Assembly: GCA_922989275.2 (NCBI GenBank)
Contig: OV277858.1
Location: 104,332,794-104,396,793 of the forward strand
DNA length: 64,000 nucleotides
Source: Gari tellinella
Lineage: Eukaryota; Mollusca; Bivalvia; Cardiida; Psammobiidae
Reading direction: 5' to 3'
Part shown: positions 11,534-23,900 of the stretch, one piece after another
Position numbering within the stretch: the first letter of the stretch is position 1
Layout of the letters: every line of letters begins with the position of its first letter
Program-made: the position numbers and the translations under genes
The notes under the pieces: generated by a model
What the model was told of the DNA's origin: nothing
What the model saw: the letters and a program-made list of their open reading frames with translations, nothing else
Databases searched by the model: none

Positions 11534-11599
11534 CAGAACACATTACAATTCACATTACAATTCACTCTGAGAGTATACAATTTATATGCGGAAAGTGTC

Positions 11600-11700
11600 G
11601 CGGTACCGTAAAACGGTTATACCCAAATCAATCAATAAATATATCAATTAATCAATCATGTATCGCAGTGCCGTAAAACGGTTACACCCAATTCAATCAC

Positions 11701-11732
<32 letters not shown>

Positions 11733-11845
11733 CCAGTCAGTTAATCAGTTACCTATTTACCAGTTAATCAATCAATCAGTTAATCAATCAATCAATCAGT
11801 TAATCTGTTTATCAATCAATCAGTCAATCAATCAATCAATTCTTA
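11600..11845. repeat. AATC tetranucleotide tract
   Basis: Impure (CAAT)n/(AATC)n microsatellite with interspersed CAGTTAATC units. It ends a few bases before the 3' splice site at 11852, so the polypyrimidine region of this exon borders on a length-variable repeat. Confidence 0.85.
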
Positions 11846-11852
11846 TTTTCAG

Positions 11853-11984
11853 TTTGTTTGTGACTGTGAATCCTACACCATGTTACTGGGTAGCAAGTTT
11901 GTTTACCAGGGTATCGATGAGGAGGAAGAAGAGATTGAAACAGGCACGTATTTATCGGAATCATCTGACGAGGATGACGGAGAG
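11853..11984 (+). CDS. cpras1: CPRas1 exon 1: acidic N-terminus ending in DDGE
   Basis: The acceptor TTATTTTCAG ends at 11852. The likely start ATG is at 11880 and the donor is AG|GTAAGT. It encodes 35 residues rich in Glu/Asp ([20 protein letters not shown]), ending DGE, which joins [12 protein letters not shown] of exon 2 exactly as in canonical Ras ([14 protein letters not shown]). The 27 nt before the ATG are open (FVCDCESYT), so the true start may be farther upstream. Confidence 0.8.
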
Positions 11985-14900
11985 GTAAGTCCAGTCGAAA
12001 CTCGATACCTCGATACTTCGAACTCGCTTAAGTCGAAATAGTAGCCCAACATTTCTTAACCCGTTTGCGCTAAGTAGATTTTTTCATGCTTGTATATTGG
12101 ATTAGTCCATTTTTATCTAAGGGGCACCTGGTCTAAAGTTTCCTATTCGTTGTATATATATTGAAATTCCTATCAGCAAAAAATGTAGACTCTGATGAGA
12201 CGCCGCATAATGCGGCGTCTGATCAGAGTATACACTTTTTGCCTATGTCCCTTTTATGGGACGCTAGGCACAAATGGAAGAGACTGAAAACCTAATGGTG
12301 TATTTGTGAAAAAAGGGAAAATACTCCAAATTAAAACAAATTTGTGGAATTTGTTTTAAATAACTCGATATCGCTTAGGTCAAAGTTATAAAGTGGCTGG
12401 CTGCGATTTACAACACATATTTATCCGAATATTCAGACGACGATGACGGGGAAGTGAGTCCAGTCGAAACTCGATACTCTGATAAAATCTTCCTTCTTCA
12501 TCTTTGAGCTGATTAAGCTGCCACCAGCATTTTATACTACAGTTAATTATTAGGGTGTTTACGATAGGTGACCGCTTAAAGCAAGGTGACAGTGAAACAG
12601 AAAGCTCCTTTAGGAGCTTTCTGTTTCACTGTCACCTTGATTTAAGCTGCCACCTCTCTATTATACAATCAGTTAGCCTTCGTTTTAGTGGTCGTAATAG
12701 CGAGGTTTTACTGTATATACATAATACAATGAAAAAATAAGTTAATTTAGAAGATCTTATCAGAGTTTTCTGATTTCCCTGCAATAAGCAAGGATACTTA
12801 CGGTATTAATTCGCTTGAGCTTCTTTGAAAAGAAGTCAAAGTGTAGCGATATACAGAGGCATTGCTTGTATTTCAGGCATGTAACTTAACATTTATTAGA
12901 CTTGTTTCTATTTCAGACGTGTTCACCCAACATTCACGACACCTTTTTCTATTTCAGACATGTTTACTTCACATTCGTGACACTTGGTTATATTTCAGAC
13001 ATGTTTACCCTACATTCACGACACCTTTTTCTATTTCAGACATGTTTACTTGACATTCTGGACACGGCGGGCCAGGAAGAGTACTCAAGTCGACGTGACC
13101 AGTACACACGTACTGGAGATTGCTTCATGCTAGTCTACAGTGTTACAGATAGGACCTCATTTGACGAGGCCCAGGCTTTGTATGCCTTTTTACAGAAGGT
13201 TAAAGGCGAAGAAAGCCCTGCCACAGTAAGTTCTGTTATTTAGATATATGCCATTTATAGCTATGTTATATAAAAAAAAGTATACTTATATAAAATAAGG
13301 GAGGTGTGATGACTGACTAGAATGACCTCTGAAACTTAAAATGAAAACTGTTGTGGTGGTCTCTGGAGCTACTGATTGAAAGTACCCTTTTTCCAATAGA
13401 AGCGCCTCTTAGCGCGTTTCATTTATTCCCCCATCGAAAAAAAGTCCGATTGATACAGTCATGCACCTGTACCATAAGGAATATTTTCTATATCCTAGCA
13501 GATGGTGACTTACTTTCAACCTGCTTTAAATGGTTATTCTTTCTTCAATATTAGAAAACAGGTCATGGGGTTAAGGGTTGAATAAAGATGACAGTAAAGC
13601 AGAACACTCATACAAAAGCTTTTTGTTTAACCCTTTACCTGATAGCATTATTTCTAGTATTGAAGATATGTGACTACTTAAAGCAGGTTGAAAGTAAAGC
13701 AGAATGCGCCCTAAGGCGCATTCTGCTTTACTTTCAGCCTGCTTTAAGCTATTAACTGCTACAATAAGGAAAGTATTATATATGACACATATTCATTACG
13801 GTATAATTTGGAACTATTTTCTTCAGCGGATGAATAAAATGAATGTGCTAAAAGTCGCTTCTATAAGGGAAAGGGTTAAGTATCACCTTTCTTTACGCAG
13901 CCACCTGCCCAAGGCACAAGATTAATAACCTCATTTAGTGTTTGTAATCGATTAGTTTAAGTGTGTTTGCATTTATCTTACATCTTATCTACAATTCAGG
14001 TTTTGGTTGGCAACAAGTCTGACTTGGTGGATGAAAGACAAGTGACTGAAGAAGAGGGCAAAGCTGTAGCTGCTGCCTTAAACGTACCGTTCATTGAAAC
14101 ATCAGCTAAAACTGGAGACAATGTCACTGAGGCGTTTGCACGACTAATTAGAGTGACACCAAGAAGAGGTGCCGATTATAAGGTACATGCATAGTTAATA
14201 CATTGCATTAAAATCTAGTAAAACAATAGTGCCAGAATCTCACAAAATAGTAAAACCACGATGTTAGAATCGCAAAAATAGGTATATGGATAGTAAAACA
14301 ATGGTGTTAGAATCGCTCACCAATACGTACACGTTGAAACAATTTTCTTCCAAAAAAATAAAAAACAACAATGTTATGATCCGAAATTTTTGCTATGGAG
14401 ACAGGTTAGAAAGAGCAATTAGGTTGGCACACATATTATTCATATGTAATTGAAATAATTATATAGATCAGTATCGCAATATGACATGAAAAACTTAAGC
14501 CAATGTCTCTTCTGTACTATCTAAGTAAACTATACTGTCAGAGATGACCACACATGTTTCCATAAATATCCACACAGGTTAATACGTCAGTAACTACACA
14601 TGCTCACCTTGGTTCTGTTCACTAGTTCACTCCACACAGGTTTAGAACAGACCAAGTCTCAATGTATACACTTACATGTACACGTATATGTAATAATCAC
14701 ACAGGTCTTAGTCTCCACACTATCTTAAGAATGTACAATATATTAACACATTCACCCGTAGCGACGAGTATACACGTCATTTACAAACGGTGTACCTATG
14801 ATGATTACACTGGTCCCTTGCTAACAGTGTAGACCCTGATCAGAGAGCTCCTTAGGGAGCCCTCTGATCAGGGTTTACACTGTTGGTCATTTTGAAATAT

Positions 14901-17900
14901 ACTATTAAATCAACCATAAATAGTCAAAAATGATCTAGACTTATTTTGAAATTGGAAGTTTTCATTAAAAGTTTTCAGGGGTGAATGAGTTAAATTAATT
15001 GATCTGGTATCGTTTTCTCTCCCAAGGTGGTAGTTCTAGGGTCAGGCGGAGTTGGGAAATCAAGCCTGACTATTCGGTACACCAGCAATGATTTTGTGGA
15101 GGACTATGATCCAACCATTGAAGACTCATACAGGAAACATGTGCAGATTACTGGAATCTCGGAAGAGATAAAAAGTGCAGGGAAAATTAAAAAGCTAGCG
15201 AAGAGAAAGGGTAAATGAGAAATTAACTCAGTGTTTTATCAATTATCCAACCATATTGACTCAATATCCTCTGAAACATCGAAAGGATAACTGAAGTTTC
15301 CAATTACATGATCGCTGCGTACATATTTTGCTTTTTTTACAATATAAATGAACAGCCAAAGGATAATAAATTTCCTAGCTTAAAAACATGGCACCCAATG
15401 GGTGGAACAGGTTTTTCTTATAATCATAATTGTATTATAAGTTAAAACAGAAAAAGTCGTATTTCAGTAGCTACTGGTCTAAACTGAAAATCGTTTTGCA
15501 CAAATGACTAAATGATGGCCTTCTATAAGATTTCGTAACATAATTTCAAGAGCTTCAAAACCTGGCCGCCAGTTGGAGGGTCAGTTTTACCTAGATGATA
15601 GCTGATAGCGAAATCTTTAAAAAATGTCAGAAATTTCAGGTTCAAATTGAAAATACTTTCACACAAATTATCCATTGGTGACCCTCTACCAAATTTCTGA
15701 AAAAAAACCACCACAATTTCCTAGCTTAAAAACGTGACCGTCAATAGACGGGAAAACTTCTTGTCTGAAATCACTGAAAGCTAAATACAAATCTTTTCTC
15801 GATACCACATGCCCGATTTTAATTTCACTATTTCTGCAACCATTGGGTACCAGGTGAGGTGAGATGTTCATGGCAACCATGGTCCTCTTGTTGACAATGG
15901 TGATTATTTATTACGGTTTGAGTGACAAAACGATTGGAATTTGGTCAGACGTCGGGTTACCTGGCATCAGATCTGGCCAAGATCAATTTGCAATGATAAT
16001 ACAATAAAACCTTTCAATTACAACCACTAAGTTGTTGTAACTATCAGATGTTTAAGCCAGGTGACTGCTTAAATCAAGGTAAATGTAAAACAGAAAGCTA
16101 GCTCCTTCACGTTTTCGTTCACCTTGCTTTAAGCTGTCACCTGTCTTTTATGGAACAAATTAGCATTCCTTTTAGTGGCCGTAATAGAGAAGTTTTTACT
16201 GTCCATATAATTGTATCGTCACATTATAATAAACAGCTTATTAGGAAAGAATAATGTTTTCTTCACTGTTCTCGTCACTGAATCTTTTCTGTATTATCAA
16301 ATAGAAGCCCAGAGGAAATGTGCAGGAAAGAGACCAAAGCGCCCTGCCCCACCCCAGCAGCAGCAGCAGCAGCAGCAACAGGCGTGCCAATTTACGCCTG
16401 ACGCCGGTTATCCTCAAGGGCAGCAGGCTGGCCGGTCAATGCCAGACAGTCACAGTGACGATGAAGACAAGCCGGGAACCAGTAAAAGTGAGTTGCTTTT
16501 CTACTTTAACCCCTTCACTATCATGACGTCATCAATTTTAAACTATTTTCGTCTGCCATTTTTCTCAAATTGAATTTTTAGGTATTTTAATTGAAGAAAT
16601 ATTGAAGTGAGTGTCAAATAGTTTGAATTCGGATCAGATGTTGCTTTACGAGGTATCTGATCAGGATTTTGAATGTTATCATATACCTACTGTACTTGGG
16701 GTAAGGCAGTGAATGGGTTAATAATCAAAAATGTGTTAAGCGGCCTATCCAGATATATGAGTTATTGGTGTTTTAAACCTTTTCCCAATAGATATGACTT
16801 TATTGATCTATTGAAGAAAGTAACTCCCTTACAATTATTCAGTCAAAATTTTTAATATTATGTATATATATTAAGCTATATATTGAATTGGAAAAAAACC
16901 CAGAAAGATTATGCCTTTGTTTAAAATATTTAATAAAAACATCATGCTACTCAACGCTCTCTAAGGCGAAACTAGTTTAGTAGAGTAGCGCAATGTTTCT
17001 ATTAAATATTTTTTTAAACAAAGGCATAATCTTGCTATCTTTTTAATTCAATATCTATCTAAACTTTTACCGGACCGACGTTTGTCGGACCTTTGCATTT
17101 CCGTTTATATTTAGCTATATACCATTTGCCATATTTACTATATCTTAGATGGTAGTTCAAAACAGGCTGCACGTTAAGCAGAATGCACATTAAGGCACAC
17201 TCTGCTTAACTTCCTATCTGGTTTAAGTGGTCACCTAACTTAAATTCTAGAAACAGGTTAATGGGTTAAAGCGCATTCTGTTTTAATTGCAACTTGTTTT
17301 AAGTTGTCACCTAGATCTACATTAACTGGTAGAAACTGGCTAAGGGGTTTTGGGGTTAGGTGCAACCTGCTTTACTTTCAACCTACTTTAAATGGTTAGC
17401 TGGCTTCAAAACAATGAAAACTGGCTATTTGGTGAAGGTGTAAATGACCTCCAGTTATTGTGACTAGTATGTATATTAACCCAATTGCACCCAGTAGATT
17501 CTCACATACTTACATATCGGATTAGTCCATTTTTGATATAATGCTTGCCTGTTCTAAATTTTCATTTTCGTTTTGTTTTATATTGAAATTTCTATCAGTA
17601 AACAGTGTAGACTCTGATCAGACGCCGCATAATTTTTAAAGGGCGCTCGGCACAAATGGGTTAAAACAAACAAAAAAAACATAATATATTTTAGTTACAA
17701 GAGAGAAGAAGAAAGTGAGAATGGCTGATGCCAATGCAGAGCTCCAGATAAGGGGGGTATTTCAAAAGCTAGAATCTTTATTTCTGAATTAAACCCTATG
17801 GTGTTACTACTTATTAGAATCGTCTCTTAGAGACGATTCTAATGAGTAGTTACACCATAGGATTTGGGCTACAATAAGTGAGAAAACCTTGGATTTGTTC

Positions 17901-20900
17901 AGTTTATTCCCTTTTATCTGGAGCCCTGTATATATTTTAGTTACAAGAGAGAAGAAGAAAGTGAGAAAGGCTGATGCCAATGTTATGCTGCTGAAGATGG
18001 ATATCTTGGAAGAGGAGCCAAACATAGTCACTGGGGACCCCGTCCATTGTAAAGGTTGTGATGCCATACTGTCCTCAGTATCTGTGCTGGAGAAAACTGG
18101 AGACAGTTCTACCTGGATTTGGTGAGTTAGCCCGAAATTCTTTCTAGTCCATCGTAAAAAATTACATTCACTTTCTTTAACTCTATATACATGTTCGCAT
18201 TTGATGCCTTTAAGCTTTTCCTCAGGGGAAAAACAGATCCTCTTTAAGCGGGCATGAGTATGCACCTACAGATATATCTTCTATATTCCCTATTTCACTT
18301 ATTTCATACTAGTAGATGGTAGCTTAAAACAGGCTGAAAACAATATAATGCTTCTCAAGGTACATTCTACTTTATTTTAAACCTGCTTTAAAGGGACTCG
18401 CAACCGGATGGTGTACTTGTCAAAATAAAATAAAATACTCAAATAAAAGCAAATTTGTGGCATTATTTGGCTTCTGACATTAAAAAAATATGATCAGTCC
18501 AAAAAAAGTCTCAAGAATCGTCACCGAATCTTAGATTTTTAGATATTTTCCATCGTTTTTCTATACCGACTAGTAGACGGTATAGTTGTTGTTGTTGCTT
18601 CTCTACACGGGCTTAGACATAAACACGAGCCGAATTACGAAGTTATATGCACTTTCGATAGCTACACATTGAAATACGTTAAATCGATCCGAGATAAACG
18701 GATAGTTCCGTGGTTCATTGGTCTAAGCGGTTTCCCCTATTTTGCCTTCTGTCCGCCAATGCCGGGGCCCCGGGTTCGAATCCCACCAGAGACCAATATT
18801 TTTTTTTATTGAAATACATTTTTTTTAAACAGAATTTCTTATCCTAAACTAATTCTTTACCATTTATATAAGCGTTTGACACATATTTACAAATTACTAT
18901 TTTTAATGCACCATCTGGTTGCGAGTCCTTTTAAGTGGTCGCCTGTCTTCAAAACTAGACACATGCCATGGGATAAAGGGTTAAAAACTAGAGGTCTGTA
19001 TGAAGATACAAGCTTTGCAGGTTGAAAATACCAATATTCCCCCACCATCTCCTCAGAGAATGATATTAAACGAATTCCAACATTCATACAAAATGAATGT
19101 CAAGTTTCTAAATGAAAAATCGGGCCTATTCCATCAAATGGTTTTGTTTTTCCTATTTATCACTTTTGGTACAGTATTTTACTTTCCACAACTTAAAAGG
19201 CAATGCTTGGTGTAACAAAATAGAAATGAACAAAATGCAAATATATAAAACATTAAATGATGTTTTCAGTATTCATGCAAATGTATGATAGAAAATGATC
19301 AGTAAATCAATCATGAATTGCTATGATTCATGTATTTGCTAACCATTTTCTGTTGTTCATTTTGCATGATACCGAAAAAAGTAATTTCAATTCTTTACCA
19401 ATTAACCCTTAACTTGTTTAACCATTTTGAAGACAGGTGACATCTTAAAGCAGATTGAAAGTACAACATAATATGCCTGGTAGAGCACTCTGCTTTGCTG
19501 TCAGCTCCTATCTACTACGGTATGCATAATATTTATTATGTTGAACATTCATCACTATATCAAATGTAACTATTTTCTTAAATGAAGGAAATAATTAAAT
19601 GTGTTAAAAGGCATATCTATGTTGTAATCTAGGATATAAACTAACATCGGCAACCTATTATGAAGCCTTTTACTAGAGGCTACATCGTTCTAATTATTGT
19701 TGACGTATTTAGTAATTTTGATGTTTCAGCGAGTTCTGTGAACATAAAAATGAGAACATAGACATGAGTCCAGAGGAAGTTCCACAAGGGGAGAGCTTTG
19801 ACTTTGTTATCACTCCGGCCAGGGAGCAGAATCAAAGCACTGACAGTACTACACAGGCTGCAACAGGGGAGACCACTCCAGAGAAAAAAGAAGAGAGCAA
19901 AGGGATTGTGGTGTACTGTATTGATATTAGTGGTTCCATGAGTACAGCGGTCCGATTACCAGAGCTACAAGGTGAGTTTAATTCATTATACAGTAAAACT
20001 CGATTCTACGAACTCGCATTAGTTCGAACATATCCATATTTCAAAGATAAAACGTGGCTAAGCCACGTTTTGACTTTGAAATACGGGTATGCTCGACTTA
20101 AACGAGACCGACTTATCAAAATTCAACTTTCGAAATACTTGTAATATCGATTTAAACGAGTTTGTAGTATCGAGTTTTGACTGTACTTCAAATTCAACCC
20201 ATTACGCTGCATATACACTTTTTTACGCATATATTCTATTTCTGCACTGAAGAAAATAGTTTATACAGTCATGAGCATATATGATAAGAACAATTTCTAT
20301 ACTATAGCAGATGGTAGCTTTAAGCAGGCTGAAAATAAACCAAAATATACATTAAGACACAATCTACTTTACTTTTAACATGCTTTAAGCAATACTGAAC
20401 ACAAGCTATGAGGGAAAAGAATATTACCGAACATTCAGGTTTATAACTACTTAGGCTTGATGCTTAAAATACAGTGGAGATCCTCCTGTAGGAGCCTTCT
20501 GATCTGATTCTACACTGTTTGCGTAAGACAAGAGTATTATTTGTCACATGTTCAATATTTGTTACAGGTTCGATGAGTTAAGGTGTTTGTTTTAAAGATG
20601 AAATTCGGCCCCATTCTCTTATCTGGAAGTTCATTTTTCCATACATGTATTCTATAATAAAATCTAGTTTCGAAGAAAGTTTCATTTTTCATGAATCGTC
20701 TCAATTTAACTCTCTTCATGTTATATGAATCAGTCATAGATGTACTTTTAACCCCTTTGCACTCCTCGTTGCGTCTTTACCTATTCCGTATATTATATAG
20801 AATTGCCTTCCATGTTCAGACTACTACTAATAGTTCCGATGAAGAACCAAAGCAAACTTTTCCTGCATCCTGAAAGGTGGATGCTTAACGAAGACTGAGT

Positions 20901-23900
20901 GCAAAACAAAATGCAAACGCATGTCATCAGGAATAAAATTAAGTTTTGAGTGAAAGGTTTAAGGAAAAGGTTATCAATATTGTCAACTCTGTAAGTTCTA
21001 GATATTCTTGTGTTTTAGCCCAGTGGAGGAATGCAAGAGACAGGACTTCTCATGACGACAATCATATTGCAAGACTGAAAGCTATCAAAGATGCTGTTAT
21101 AAGGTAAATATAGTAAAATCTCTCTATTGCGACCACTATATTGTGTTAATTTGCAGGTGTTAATGCTGCTTTAGGCACCTGCTGAAAGGTTGTATATTTA
21201 AAGAAAACATCTAACAATTTTACGATTGCTATTACTTAAATAAGAATTTAAAATGTTATGTCGATCCCTTAATTGTACACTAGTGGTAATAGTTAGCAAT
21301 ACAGTACGAATTCAACCATAACACCACTTGTTATTCTGTAACGGATACAGGAATATGTTGGCAACATATGCACATTATGTATACTTCACCACATAGGTAT
21401 TAATATAGTCTTGGTAGCCACACAGGCTTATAATATAACCAAACAGGTTAAATATACAGTCTTTTTAGCCACACAGGAACCTAGATTTAACCACGAATGT
21501 TAAATATAAAGTATATTTAGCAACACATGTACCTTCATATAACCTGTCGATGCAAAAACATGTTCACTAACACTAAGTAACATAACTTAATTGCCATAAC
21601 CACATCTCTATGTTACAGGCAGTTAGAGAGGGTGAAGCTTGAGCACCCCAACAAGAAAGTTGCCCTGGTTACATTTGGCTCCACTGTTTACTTATGGGGA
21701 GACTGTTGTCATGGAAATGCAAAGAGTTTTAACGACAACCTGGATAATTATGATTGGCTGATAGCCAGGGGACAAGAGTATGCTACAACATTGGAGCTCG
21801 GAGTGTTGGAAGACACATACAGGTTAATAATGATATACATGTATTCAACTAGCAGAGGGTTGTTGCATTACTTCCGCGCTCTATATTAGAGGAAGAAATC
21901 TCCATAATACGCCTTTTTACGCAATGTATGTAATCCGTCAATAAAAAAAATAAATTGTTCCACTTGATAACCCATGATTATGCACCATAAGAAATATTAA
22001 AACTGTTTTAATGGTAATCTCTATTCAAAATTAGAACTAGGCGATGATGTAAATGATTAAAGAGTTGTATCCTTTACATGTCTTTGCGAAATCCTATGCT
22101 TTGATTTCTAATTAGAAATCTATTTTTATAAGAAGTCAAATCATAACGTTTTGTGGAGACATAATAATTAAATGTTAGCATTTGAATTGCTTACCTTATC
22201 AGGAGCTTCACTACTTAAAAACAATATATTTACGGGCCATCTACTCACCACGACTAACCTTCTTACCAAATATGAGAGCTGTAGGTAGAATGAATGACAA
22301 GTTATTGATCGGGGACCATCTGGTCTGTCATCCAACCGAACGGCGGACACACTGACCAACTGAAATGTGCAAACGTATTATACCCCAAATTCTTTCGAAG
22401 GTGTGTGGGGATGGCATTTTAATGACAATTGTTCAGTTCTATCAAAGTAAATATTAATGAAAAATGTTGGGATTGCCCTCAGTTTGTCCACATTTATCGG
22501 ACCTAAGGAATACTAGTGGTTCTGATGTGCAATGTCCCCTGTACATCTAGCTTGCACTTCTGAATAAATAATCCACTGTATAACCCAGTTTAGATGCCCA
22601 AAGGGGCTACGAAAAATCAAACATTTAATAAAAGTTTCAGAACTTCTAAAATTAAAACAAAACCGGATGATGACAAATGTAACAAACGAAATTTAGCCTG
22701 GCATTAGAATTTCAAATATTTTAGTTAACATTTTTAGAGAGATTTTGTTACCCCCTCCATCGTTTCATTGTCGCCTGCTTCAGAATTGTTGCTTGCGAGA
22801 CACGTTTTAAAGTTAGATATGAGGTTGTTTGACCTAATAAATATCGATAAGAGTGTTAAACAGTTTGGGTCCTGATCAGACGCGGCGTCTGATCAGGATC
22901 CAAACTGTTTGCAAACGTGCTTCAAAGCGTCATTGAGAGTGAAGGGTTAAATATTGATTTAAATGTATTTAAATTACAGATATTCGGATTGGGCTGGGCG
23001 TTTATTGTTTGATAGATGGGCGCATTTATACAGGAAGGGTCGTAATTAATGTTTTTGGAACTTGTGGCCCAACCCCATTTCCTTGATGAAATTTTGGAAA
23101 TAAAATATGTTTAAACTGTATGTATACAGAAGTAAATGGTAGTTTTTATTATGGATGTGTATTTGGAAATGGGAAGTTACCATTAATGATTTCCACGACA
23201 ACGGAAATCATGTCTGTATTTCAGTCTATAAAATTTGGTTAAGTTTTTGCATGTAATAATTTTCTAAATATAAGCACATAAGAGCGGCTCTACCTACTAT
23301 TCCAATTGTTAACCCTTTGCCTGCTGGTCGCGACTTTATTGATTTTTGCAAACAGTTTAGATCCAGATCAGACGCCGCGTAACGCGGCGTCTGATCTGGA
23401 TCCAAACTGTTTGACACTCGTCTTTGGGTTTATTTACTTAAAAAATGTATCAATCTAAAGTTAACAAACTTTGCAGACGACAATTTCAAAGCAGACGACA
23501 TCACCGCAGGATAAGGGTTAAGGTTTCGTGCTTAACTCGTAATACTGCGAATCTAGGGTCAGGCAACGTAACTTGCTGAGGCACCCTAATGAGTACAGCT
23601 TGTGACATTATAGTAGCTTGCACTTGACATTAACATCTTTGAACCTAGTGAATTATTTTGCTTACATTTATGGTCAAATATGCTGCTTTATATTTACAAA
23701 GTTTAAAAACACATTTCTTGTTTATTATTTGGTTTCATTTTACTTACCTACTAGCACATTGGAAAACAAAATAAAAGGTATTAGAACAGAGGGCTGTACA
23801 GCATTGGGCCCAGCTTTAGCTATCAGTGCTGGAATAATAGCAGGAACCCCTCTGTCTGAAGTCATCCTCTGCACAGACGGAGAACCAAATGTCGGTATAG

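Noticed and set aside
12862..13053. Repetitive peptide ([21 protein letters not shown]) suggesting a repeat protein
   Set aside because: It is the translation of the 41-bp acceptor array; the real exon starts at 13040 in the frame that gives [11 protein letters not shown].
18711..18798. Possible functional tRNA gene with a perfect B box (GGGTTCGAATCCC)
   Set aside because: No 7-bp acceptor stem can be formed and the same module recurs in a TIR-bounded repeat at 61497-62015, so it is a repeat-borne Pol III head.
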